The position numbers were made by a program, and so were the translations under genes. The notes under the pieces are model-generated. The model worked only from the letters and a program-made list of their open reading frames with translations. It did not search any database and was not told the DNA's origin. A stretch of 40,624 nucleotides of DNA from Gammaproteobacteria bacterium (GTDB taxonomy: Bacteria > Pseudomonadota > Gammaproteobacteria > Steroidobacterales > XN24), in contig CP070833.1 in assembly GCA_020341735.1 (NCBI GenBank), positions 1,405,818 to 1,446,441 of the forward strand, read 5' to 3'. Positions 33,076-40,101 of the stretch are shown here, piece after piece; position 1 is the first letter of the stretch; each line of letters opens with the position of its first letter.

Positions 33076-33149
33076 CAGCCCCCCTTTCGTGGCGGTCTCA
33101 TCCGGGTGAAAGATATTGTCGTCTTTCTGGTCGAGTATCCATCAGGAAA

Positions 33150-33179
33150 GGCGGCGACAGCCAACCAGCCGTCGCCGCC
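33150..33179 (-). terminator. Strong hairpin between pstS and pstC
   Basis: Inverted repeat with arms GGCGGCGAC (33150-33158) and GTCGCCGCC (33171-33179), extendable through wobble pairs. It lies 28 nt past the pstS stop in the minus-strand mRNA and is followed by only a short TTTCC. It could be a leaky terminator or a 3'-end stabiliser that makes pstS mRNA more abundant than pstCAB. That effect is known for binding-protein genes in other ABC operons but is inferred here. Confidence 0.55.
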
Positions 33180-33207
33180 AGATAGTAAAGCGCCCTGACA
33201 ACTCCCG

Positions 33208-34269
33208 CTAGTTCGCGGCGAGTTTGAGCGGCTGCAAGCTCTTGGCCGCCTTGGCGAACTGACCCCGCTCTGTCTCGGGCATTGGGATCAGGCCGCGGTC
33301 TGACAGATATCCATCGGGCCCCCAAGCCTTGTCACTGGTGAACTCGGCAAGATACTCTGGGATCCCCGGTATGACACCCACGTGCGCGGCCTTGACGTAG
33401 AAGTAGAGAGGACGGGACACCGGGTACCTGCCATCGGCGATGTCGTCAAAGGTCGGAATGACGCCATCGATAGCGTTGCCCTTGATCTTGTCGGCGTTCT
33501 GATCAAGGAAGCTGAAGCCGAAGATGCCCAGTGCATTCGGATTCGCCTGCAGCTTCTGCACGATCAGGTTATCGTTCTCGCCTGCCTCGATGTAGGCCCC
33601 GTCTTCCCGGACGGTGTGACAGACAGACTTGTAGGCAGACTTGTCAGCCTTCTTGAGCGCCTTGATCCACTCAAACGATTTGCAGCCGCCCTCCATAGCC
33701 AGTTCTACAAACGCATCGCGCGTGCCGGAGGTCGGGGGCGGTCCGAGAACTTCGATCTTGACGTCTGGAAGATCCGGATTGACGTCTTTCCATGTCTTAT
33801 ATGGATTGGCAATCATCGAATCTACACCGGTGGCAGCACCGTTTGGTACAGCCTTGGCCAGCGCCAGGAAGATGTCCTTGCGGGTCAACTGGTAACCGGG
33901 CGCTTTCTTGTCGTTAGCCATGACGATGCCGTCATAGCCGATTTTGACTTCGACGATCTCATTGACGCCATGGCTGGCGCAAAGCTCGACTTCGGAGGCC
34001 TTGATCCGCCGCGACGAGTTGGTCACGTCTGGGTGTTCGACGCCGACTCCGGCGCAGAACAGCTTAAGACCACCACCGGAACCGGTGGACTCGATCACGG
34101 GTGTCTTGAACGAGGTGCTGCGGCCAAAATTCTCTGCCACGACGGTAGCAAAGGGATAGACCGTGGACGACCCCACGATATGTATGCGGTCGCGTGCAGA
34201 TTGCGCCCCGACCGAACCGGTCATGACCAGCGTTGCGACGGCAGCTGCCGTCAGGCTCTTTTTGATCAC
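33208..34269 (-). CDS. pstS: Periplasmic phosphate-binding protein PstS
   Basis: Captures inorganic phosphate in the periplasm and delivers it to PstC/PstA. The 353-residue product has a signal peptide (about 1-24, ending SVGAQS), then IHIVGSSTVYPF (phosphate-loop Ser/Thr residues), ESTGSGGGLKLFC and VTNSSRRIKASE. GPPPTSGTRDAFVELAM carries the second phosphate-contacting TSGTRD loop. It resembles the DING-like/Pseudomonas-type PstS more than the E. coli one by its motif spacing, a judgement made by eye. The GTG start at 34267-34269 has GGAGG 6 nt upstream. It leads the pst operon and has 132 nt before pstC, containing a strong hairpin. Confidence 0.95.
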   Translation of the reverse strand: MIKKSLTAAAVATLVMTGSVGAQSARDRIHIVGSSTVYPFATVVAENFGRSTSFKTPVIESTGSGGGLKLFCAGVGVEHPDVTNSSRRIKASEVELCASHGVNEIVEVKIGYDGIVMANDKKAPGYQLTRKDIFLALAKAVPNGAATGVDSMIANPYKTWKDVNPDLPDVKIEVLGPPPTSGTRDAFVELAMEGGCKSFEWIKALKKADKSAYKSVCHTVREDGAYIEAGENDNLIVQKLQANPNALGIFGFSFLDQNADKIKGNAIDGVIPTFDDIADGRYPVSRPLYFYVKAAHVGVIPGIPEYLAEFTSDKAWGPDGYLSDRGLIPMPETERGQFAKAAKSLQPLKLAAN

Positions 34270-34367
34270 GATAGCCTCCGTAAGAAGTTGATTTACTCAA
34301 GAGGCGGTACGCCTACTGCGAGCTTGCAGGCGCTCCCCGCGGGAACAAATTCTCCGCCGCTAAGAGC

Positions 34368-34405
34368 CTTATACGCAGTGTTTGTTACGGAAATATGTCA
34401 CGGAA
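34368..34405 (-). promoter_or_regulatory. Candidate pstS promoter with direct repeat at the PhoB-box position
   Basis: Minus strand: -10 TATAAG (34368-34373). Nine nucleotides upstream of it lie two copies of TTCCGT(G/A)ACA (34396-34405 and 34383-34392) with a 13-nt period. A Pho box normally sits about 10 bp upstream of the -10, in place of a -35, which fits the position. However, its consensus has an 11-bp period and CTGTCAT half-sites, so this match is not canonical. The -10 is about 100 nt upstream of the pstS start. Confidence 0.4.
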
Positions 34406-34480
34406 TTCTGAATTTTCCAGTCGTAATGTTCCCCTGATACACTCGACAATAGAAATCAACTGGAATGGACGCCTCCCCCA

Positions 34481-34840
34481 ATGGCAATAACACTGTTCGG
34501 CATCGCCTCCTGCGATGCATGCCGGAAAGCCCGTCGCTGGCTCGATGAGCATGAACTGGAATATCGCTATCACGATCTCAGGCGTGACGGTCTGCCCGTC
34601 ACGGCGCTCAGGGAGTGGGTACGCCGAGCCGGATGGGAGACGGTACTCAACAAGCGCAGCGCCACCTGGCGCAAGGTGCCGGACGTGGACCGACAGTTGG
34701 AATCAGCCACCCAGGCAATAGCCCTGATGCGTGAGTTTCCGACGCTGGTGAAGCGGCCGATCCTGAGTTCCGGAGCAACACTGCTGGTCGGTTTCGACCC
34801 GGATTCGTATGCTGCCGTCTTCCTGGAAAAGGCCAAGTGA
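34481..34840 (+). CDS. yffB: ArsC/Spx-family thioredoxin-fold protein YffB
   Basis: Small cytoplasmic protein of the arsenate-reductase-like family, 119 residues. The N terminus LFGIASCDACRKARRWL carries Cys11 and Cys14. FPTLVKRPIL and LLVGFDPDSY near the C terminus are the usual YffB/Spx-like core. The function is not established in general; family members have been proposed as glutathione-dependent thiol reductases. The gene overlaps dapE by 4 nt (GTGA). yffB-dapE is a conserved gammaproteobacterial pair, so it is probably cotranscribed with dapE. True arsenate reduction is unlikely from context, as no ars genes are present. Confidence 0.9.
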   Translation: MAITLFGIASCDACRKARRWLDEHELEYRYHDLRRDGLPVTALREWVRRAGWETVLNKRSATWRKVPDVDRQLESATQAIALMREFPTLVKRPILSSGATLLVGFDPDSYAAVFLEKAK

Positions 34841-35967
34841 GCGAGACGCTGCGGCTTGCCCGCGAACTCATCGCCAGACCTTCAGTCACTCCGGACGACG
34901 CCGGTTGCCAGGAAGTCATCGCTGACCGCCTTCGCGGGCTGGGATTCGAAATCGAGTCGATGCAGATCGGCGACGTGACCAATCTATGGGCGCGGCGCGG
35001 GTCAGATACCCCGCTGCTCTGTCTCGCTGGTCATACGGACGTCGTACCGACCGGGCACGAGGACGAATGGACCCATCCGCCGTTCAAACCCACCGAGGAC
35101 GGCGGATGGCTCTACGGCCGGGGCAGCGCTGACATGAAATCAGCGCTCGCTGCCATGCTGGTCGCCTGCGAAGAGTTTCTGGGAGAACGACCGGATCATC
35201 CGGGCTCGCTGGCCTTCCTGATCACCAGTGACGAAGAAGGCATCGCCATCGACGGTACCCGGGCGGTCATCGAACGCCTCGATGAACGCGGCGAGAAAAT
35301 CGACTTGTGCTTGATCGGCGAACCTTCCTGTAGCGAATGGCTGGGGGATACCGTCCGGGTGGGTCGGCGTGGGTCACTGAGTGCTGAATTGACCGTATTG
35401 GGTAAACAAGGGCATGTCGCCTATGCGGACCTGGCACGGAATCCTCTCCACGACCTCGCGCCGGCATTAGCGGAACTCTCCCGGACCCGCTGGGATGAGG
35501 GGAACGATGCGTTCCCGCCGACCGGCTTTCAGGCCACCAACATCCAGGCGGGCACGGGCGCCATGAACGTGATCCCGGGCTCCTGCCAGGTGCGATTCAA
35601 TCTGCGTTACTCAACCGAACAGACAATGGCAGGATTGCAGCGGAAGGTGGAGAGCGTGCTGGATCGGCACGGCCTGGACTACCGGATCCAGTGGCGAGAC
35701 GTGGGTCGACCATTCCTGACGGAACCCGGAATCCTCACCGATGCGATCAGAAGAGCCGTTGTCGAGGAGCTGGGCGTGGAACCGGAGATGTCCACCGGTG
35801 GCGGCACCTCGGACGGACGATTCATCTCCCCCCACGGCGCGCAGGTCGTAGAGTTCGGCTTGCTTAACGGTACGATCCATCAGGTGGATGAACGGACGCC
35901 AGTGGCGGACCTGGACAAGCTCAAGACCGTCTATCGTCGGGCGCTGGAGCTAATCCTCGACAGGTGA
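34837..35967 (+). CDS. dapE: Succinyl-diaminopimelate desuccinylase
   Basis: M20-family dizinc hydrolase that releases L,L-DAP from N-succinyl-L,L-DAP, the step after DapC. The 376-residue product has metal ligands in LAGHTDVVPTG (His66), GRGSADMKSALA (Asp99) and ITSDEEGIAIDGT (catalytic Glu133 and metal Glu134), a further acidic ligand in LIGEPS, and the final His in LLNGTIHQVDE. STGGGTSDGRFI is a DapE hallmark. The dimerisation domain sits in the middle (about 180-290). It starts with GTG overlapping the yffB stop. Its last 18 nt overlap the 3' end of dsbB, which is on the opposite strand. Confidence 0.97.
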   Translation: MSETLRLARELIARPSVTPDDAGCQEVIADRLRGLGFEIESMQIGDVTNLWARRGSDTPLLCLAGHTDVVPTGHEDEWTHPPFKPTEDGGWLYGRGSADMKSALAAMLVACEEFLGERPDHPGSLAFLITSDEEGIAIDGTRAVIERLDERGEKIDLCLIGEPSCSEWLGDTVRVGRRGSLSAELTVLGKQGHVAYADLARNPLHDLAPALAELSRTRWDEGNDAFPPTGFQATNIQAGTGAMNVIPGSCQVRFNLRYSTEQTMAGLQRKVESVLDRHGLDYRIQWRDVGRPFLTEPGILTDAIRRAVVEELGVEPEMSTGGGTSDGRFISPHGAQVVEFGLLNGTIHQVDERTPVADLDKLKTVYRRALELILDR

Positions 35968-36453
35968 GCCCCGCGCTGCCCGCCAGTTGACCACAATTCC
36001 AAAGACCCCCATAGACACCATGCAGATCAGGACCCAGGTAGGCATGCTGAGTCCCAGGAAGCGCCAGACTACTTCGGCGCATTCTCCGGACCCGGCAAAT
36101 ACCATGGACATCGCCTCCATCAACGGGAAAACATCCATGATGTAGTCGAGGCCAGGGCCGCACTCAGGCACCTGATCCGGGGGCAGGTTCTGCAACCAGA
36201 CGTGGCGACCCGAGACAACGGCACCGGCGGTGGCTAAGGAGGCGATCAGAACGCCCCACAACCGGGAGCCGGCTGGCCCGGCATCATGGGCCGCCGCCAG
36301 CAAGAATATGACCCCAAGCGAGATGACCGCGATTCGCTGTATGACGCATAAGGGGCAGGGCTCGAGCTCCAAGACATGCTGCGCAAACAGCGCAAAGCCC
36401 ATCATCGCGGCGCATGCCACCGCCCCCACGACGCAAAGCTGCCTGCGGTTCAT
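35950..36453 (-). CDS. dsbB: Disulfide bond formation protein DsbB
   Basis: Inner-membrane quinone reductase that reoxidises periplasmic DsbA. The 167-residue product has four hydrophobic helices. The first periplasmic cysteine pair is Cys33-Cys36 in EPCPLC, followed by VIQRI with the conserved quinone-contacting Arg. The second redox pair is Cys98 and Cys125 in the second periplasmic loop. All four essential cysteines are present. The gene is 39 nt downstream of phoU2 on the same strand, so it may be cotranscribed with it, an uncommon partner. It converges on dapE with an 18-nt overlap. Confidence 0.95.
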   Translation of the reverse strand: MNRRQLCVVGAVACAAMMGFALFAQHVLELEPCPLCVIQRIAVISLGVIFLLAAAHDAGPAGSRLWGVLIASLATAGAVVSGRHVWLQNLPPDQVPECGPGLDYIMDVFPLMEAMSMVFAGSGECAEVVWRFLGLSMPTWVLICMVSMGVFGIVVNWRAARGSPVED

Positions 36454-36492
36454 CTGTATCTTATCCTTCGTTGACCGTGGACAATTGCCATC

Positions 36493-37218
36493 TCAGAGAT
36501 CCACCCCCGCTTCGGCTGCTACTTGCTCCACTGAAACGTGTCTGATATCCATGCCGTGGGCCATGTAGACCACGTGCTCGCAGATGTTCACTGCGTGGTC
36601 GCCGATGCGTTCCAGTGCGCGCGCCGCCCACAGGGTGTCCAGCACGCGTCGGATCGAGCGCGGATCCTCCATCATCACGGTAATGCTTTGGCGCATGATA
36701 GCCTCGTATTCGTCATCGACGTTGCTGTCCTCCTGAGCGATCCTGAGTGCCGCTTCGGCGTCAAGTCTGGCCAGTGCATCCAGCGTGTCGCGCAACATCT
36801 CCCGCACCTGCCGTCCCAGGTGCTTGATCTCCTTGTAGCGGTTTTCGGGACGTTCCTGCGTCGCCAGGCGCGATGACAGGAAGCCGATTTTTTCCGCCTC
36901 ATCGCCGATACGCTCGAGGTCGGTGATGCTCTTGATCACGGCCATCACGAATCGCAAATCACTGGCCGTCGGCTGGCGCAACGCAATGACCCGGCTGCAC
37001 TCCTCGTCGATCGACACCTCGAGGCGATTCACCTGATAGTCATCATGCACCACCTGCTCACCCAGTTCGCTGTTACCCTTCACCAGGGCCCGCAGGGATC
37101 GCTTCAGCTGCCGCTCCACGAGGCCACCCATCTCCAGCAGCCTTGTTCTGATGGCCTCCAGTTCTTCATTGAACTGGCGTGAATAGTGCTGGGTGAGTTC
37201 TTCTGTACCCCTGGTCAT
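36493..37218 (-). CDS. phoU: Phosphate signalling protein PhoU (copy 2)
   Basis: Second PhoU-family regulator, 241 residues, with two three-helix repeats and metal-binding motifs (ERIGDEAEKIGFLS in the first, ERIGDHAVNICEHV in the second). The end, VVYMAHGMDIRH, is the classic PhoU C terminus seen in pseudomonads and E. coli. It differs clearly in sequence from the copy at 28686-29408, so it is an old paralogue or separately acquired rather than a recent duplicate. It lies 151 nt downstream of phoR and 39 nt before dsbB on the same strand. Which copy is the main Pho repressor cannot be told from sequence. Confidence 0.94.
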   Translation of the reverse strand: MTRGTEELTQHYSRQFNEELEAIRTRLLEMGGLVERQLKRSLRALVKGNSELGEQVVHDDYQVNRLEVSIDEECSRVIALRQPTASDLRFVMAVIKSITDLERIGDEAEKIGFLSSRLATQERPENRYKEIKHLGRQVREMLRDTLDALARLDAEAALRIAQEDSNVDDEYEAIMRQSITVMMEDPRSIRRVLDTLWAARALERIGDHAVNICEHVVYMAHGMDIRHVSVEQVAAEAGVDL

Positions 37219-37240
37219 GCGATCCCCTGATTCTCCTGCA

Positions 37241-37270
37241 ATTGTATGTCGGTGCGCGCTGCGCCGTCAC
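37241..37270 (-). promoter_or_regulatory. Weak candidate promoter for phoU2-dsbB
   Basis: In the 151-nt phoR-phoU2 gap, minus strand: GTGACG (37265-37270), 18-nt spacer, TACAAT (37241-37246). The -10 is good and the -35 partial. The predicted start would leave about 20 nt before the ATG, enough for the GGAG there. No terminator was seen after phoR, so read-through is also possible. Confidence 0.3.
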
Positions 37271-37369
37271 TGCTAACAAAGAGACCACCCCGGATTCTGA
37301 GCCGCCTTCACGCCTGTCAGCAAAGCTCGAACGTAGCCCTAGATATGGTGCTGCAATAGCGCTACGAAT

Positions 37370-38656
37370 CTATTCGGCCAGTCGAGACCTGGGGAAGTGG
37401 CAGGTGAATTCACTCCCCTTACCGAGCTCGCTGGTGACTTCCAGCGACGCGTCGTGCCTCTGGAGAACGTGCTTGACGATCGCGAGCCCGAGACCAGTGC
37501 CGCCCCGGGCGCGATCCCGTCCTTTGTGGACTCGGTAGAAACGTTCCGTCAGTCTCGGCAGGGCTTTTTCGGGTATGCCGACACCGGTATCTCTGACGCT
37601 GAAATGTCCGCCGTCATCGTCATCCCGCCAACGTATTTCGATGACGCCCTCCGGGGCTGAATATTTGACCGCATTCTGGACGAGATTCCAGAATGCGGAA
37701 TACAACTCGGATTCCGCGCCCCTGATCCCGGCCTCAGACTCCAGCTTCAGTTCGATCTCGCCTTTGCGCGGCCCGGCTGCCAGGGCGTCTTTCCTGACAA
37801 GGCATGCGAGCCCTCGGACATCCACGGGCTCATTGCTGGTCGCTGATGAAGAAGCCTCCAGGCGAGACAGCGTCAGCAGATCCTCGATAAGGGACCGCAT
37901 CCTAGCCGACTGTACGACCATTTCATGGATTGGCGCCTTCCAGCTTTCCGGTATCTCGGGATCTGTCTCCAGGCTGTCCAGATATCCGCTGACCACGGTC
38001 AGGGGCGAGCGCAGCTCATGTGAGGCGTTACCGATGAAGTCCTTACGTATCTTTTCCAGACGCCGCTCCCGAGTGACATCCTTTGCCAGCAACAACTGCT
38101 GCCCGGTGCCATAAGGAACGATCCTGATCGCCAGCTTGACCCTGCCATCAACAGGCGAACTCAGTGACAAGGGCCGGTCAAATTGCTGGCGACGAAGATA
38201 GTCGATGAAATCCGCATCGCGCAGCAGGGCATCGATCTTCTGACCCCGATCTTTCTTGGAGATACCGAGGAGACGCTGGGCCACGTCGTTCCGCCAGGTG
38301 ATCTCGTTCTGCGCGTTGAGCACCACGCTGGCGTCGGGCAGCGCACTCGTGGACTTGCGGAATTCTTTCAAGAGACGGTTGAGACGTTTCTTGCGGTCCC
38401 GGTTTAGCTGCCGGATACGATGGAATTCGGCATAGATCTGGCCCCAGACGCCGATCGCCTGGCGCGGTCGGGTTCCCTCACGAAAACGCAACCAGCGATC
38501 GAGCCGATAGACATGATAAAGGTTCCAGGCAAGGTAGCCTGCCAGTACAAGGATTACCCACAGCTGCGGGTGGCCGAAAACGATCCCGGCGCCGACCGCG
38601 ATACCGACCGCGGCCAGCAGCCTGACGATGACCAGGCTCCAGGCCGACCCGGGCAT
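37370..38656 (-). CDS. phoR: Phosphate regulon sensor histidine kinase PhoR
   Basis: Membrane kinase that controls PhoB according to phosphate supply via PstSCAB/PhoU. The 428-residue product has two N-terminal membrane helices with almost no periplasmic loop (about 8-45), a charged linker, and a PAS domain (about 100-200, DASVVLNAQNEITWRND). The HisKA domain has phospho-acceptor His213 in NASHELRSPL. The HATPase domain has NLVQNAVKYS (N box), VRDTGVGIPEKALPRLTERFYRV (G1/F box) and GGTGLGLAIVKHV (G2). Overall layout matches E. coli PhoR (431). Its ATG shares one base with the phoB stop (TGATG). Confidence 0.96.
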   Translation of the reverse strand: MPGSAWSLVIVRLLAAVGIAVGAGIVFGHPQLWVILVLAGYLAWNLYHVYRLDRWLRFREGTRPRQAIGVWGQIYAEFHRIRQLNRDRKKRLNRLLKEFRKSTSALPDASVVLNAQNEITWRNDVAQRLLGISKKDRGQKIDALLRDADFIDYLRRQQFDRPLSLSSPVDGRVKLAIRIVPYGTGQQLLLAKDVTRERRLEKIRKDFIGNASHELRSPLTVVSGYLDSLETDPEIPESWKAPIHEMVVQSARMRSLIEDLLTLSRLEASSSATSNEPVDVRGLACLVRKDALAAGPRKGEIELKLESEAGIRGAESELYSAFWNLVQNAVKYSAPEGVIEIRWRDDDDGGHFSVRDTGVGIPEKALPRLTERFYRVHKGRDRARGGTGLGLAIVKHVLQRHDASLEVTSELGKGSEFTCHFPRSRLAE

Positions 38657-39351
38657 CAGCCCGTTTGGGTGGAGAAACGGTAGCCCGCGCCCCGCACCGT
38701 CTGGATGAATCTGTCGTATCCCTTTTGTTCGAGTGCCTTCCGTAGGCGGCGGATGTGTACGTCCACTGTGCGCTCCTCCACGTAGACATTGCCGCCCCAG
38801 ACGCGGTCCAGCAGCTGGCTGCGACTGTAGACACGCTCTTGATGGGCCATGAAAAAGCTCAGCAACCGGAACTCCGTGGGCCCGAGCGAGACCTCCACAC
38901 CATCCGCGCGCACACGGTGACCGGCCGGATCCACGACAAGGCCTTCGGCGACGAGCCCGCCCTCGTCGTCCCCACCTTTGGCGCGGCGCAGGACGGCGTT
39001 GATCCTGGCAAGCAACTCGCGCGGGGAGAACGGCTTGGTCACGTAGTCATCCGCGCCTCCCTCGAGACCACGAATCTTGTCTTCTTCCTCGGCCCTGGCG
39101 GTTAACATGATGACCGGCATTTCCCGCGTATCGGACTGCTTCTTCATCCAGCGCGTCAGCTCCAGTCCGCTGGAGTCGGGCAACATCCAGTCCACCAGCA
39201 TGAGATCCGGGAAGTGATCAGCGACGCAGCAGCGCGCGGTCGCGCAGTCCTGCGCTTCCAGGACCTCGAAGCCCGCACGTCTGAGCCCGAAGGCGATCAT
39301 GTCGCGGATAGGCTTTTCATCCTCGACGATAAGGATCTGCTTGCTAACCAT
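38656..39351 (-). CDS. phoB: Phosphate regulon response regulator PhoB
   Basis: Transcription factor that activates pst, phoBR and other Pho genes when phosphorylated by PhoR. The 231-residue product has an N-terminal receiver (acid pocket Glu10/Asp11, phospho-acceptor Asp54 in LMLVDWMLPDSSG, switch region VIMLTAR, Lys in DDYVTKPFSPRELLARI) and an OmpR-type winged helix (SLGPTEFRLLSFFMAHQERVYSRSQLLDRVWG, TVDVHIRRLRKAL). I chose ATG at 39349-39351, where the family begins; a GTG 17 codons upstream is unlikely. A TACAAT (39363-39368) lies only 11 nt before the ATG, so a promoter there would give a very short leader. The gap after tsaB is about 70 nt. Confidence 0.97.
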   Translation of the reverse strand: MVSKQILIVEDEKPIRDMIAFGLRRAGFEVLEAQDCATARCCVADHFPDLMLVDWMLPDSSGLELTRWMKKQSDTREMPVIMLTARAEEEDKIRGLEGGADDYVTKPFSPRELLARINAVLRRAKGGDDEGGLVAEGLVVDPAGHRVRADGVEVSLGPTEFRLLSFFMAHQERVYSRSQLLDRVWGGNVYVEERTVDVHIRRLRKALEQKGYDRFIQTVRGAGYRFSTQTG

Positions 39352-39420
39352 GGTGCAATCCGATTGTAACCTGCGGGAAATTAGACCAGGGTTTTGTTGC
39401 ACTTTTTTGACGGTCAGATC

Positions 39421-40101
39421 TTAACGGCCTCTTTGCAAGGCTACCGACTCCCTCAGATAAACAGGCAAGGCCTCGTGAGCTGGCACGCCTCCGCGCTCGG
39501 CAAATAGTCGCGAACCCGTTGCCAGAAGATCACGCGCCAAGGGCAGGACTGCGGCTTCGATTCTATCGACGGCGCCCTCCATTGCCTCGCCGAGTAAAGG
39601 AAACTCTCGCCACCCCGAACCCGCACCTGTCCACCCCTTGCCCTCCGGCACAGGGATCACACTCGGCGCAGTCAACTTTTCCTGATCCAGACTCCGGGCC
39701 ACACCTTCGGAGTCAACACTGAAAAGTCCCCAATAACACTCGTCCATGCGGGCATCGACGGCGACCGCGACCCGCGTCGCACCGGTCTGCCGCCAGCACG
39801 CGACCGCGTGTCCCGCCAATGTAGAGACCGGTACAACAAGCAGATCCGACCCGAACGCCAGGCCCTGAATCACAGCCGTCGCAATCCGCACCCCGGTAAA
39901 AGACCCGGGACCGCGGCCGAATACCAACACATCGAGATCCGACAGCTCGAGCGCCGACTCCCTCAGACATTCGTGGACCATCTCGAGAACAAGGGCCGCA
40001 TGGACCCTCGGCTCACTGGAGCACCGCTCCACAAGAGCCCCGCCCTGCTGCAGCGCAACGGAGCAGGCGTCAGTGGCTGTCTCGATCGCAAGCAACTTCA
40101 T
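39421..40101 (-). CDS. tsaB: tRNA threonylcarbamoyladenosine biosynthesis protein TsaB
   Basis: Scaffold partner of TsaD (with TsaE) in forming t6A37 in tRNAs that read ANN codons. The 226-residue product has the ASKHA fold N terminus LLAIETATDACSVAL and the diagnostic VFGRGPGSFTGVRIA (near 65-79). It lacks the metal-binding histidines of TsaD, as expected for TsaB. It overlaps the upstream helicase gene by 4 nt (ATGA); the yoaA-tsaB pairing is also found in E. coli. The stop is TAA just inside a 70-nt gap before phoB. Confidence 0.95.
   Translation of the reverse strand: MKLLAIETATDACSVALQQGGALVERCSSEPRVHAALVLEMVHECLRESALELSDLDVLVFGRGPGSFTGVRIATAVIQGLAFGSDLLVVPVSTLAGHAVACWRQTGATRVAVAVDARMDECYWGLFSVDSEGVARSLDQEKLTAPSVIPVPEGKGWTGAGSGWREFPLLGEAMEGAVDRIEAAVLPLARDLLATGSRLFAERGGVPAHEALPVYLRESVALQRGR

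Noticed and set aside
33382..34437. 351-codon plus-strand open frame opposite pstS
   Set aside because: Antisense shadow of a clear PstS; no recognisable motifs.
34481..34840. Arsenate reductase
   Set aside because: The CxxC-bearing N terminus, the size and the pairing with dapE match YffB; no other arsenic genes are present.
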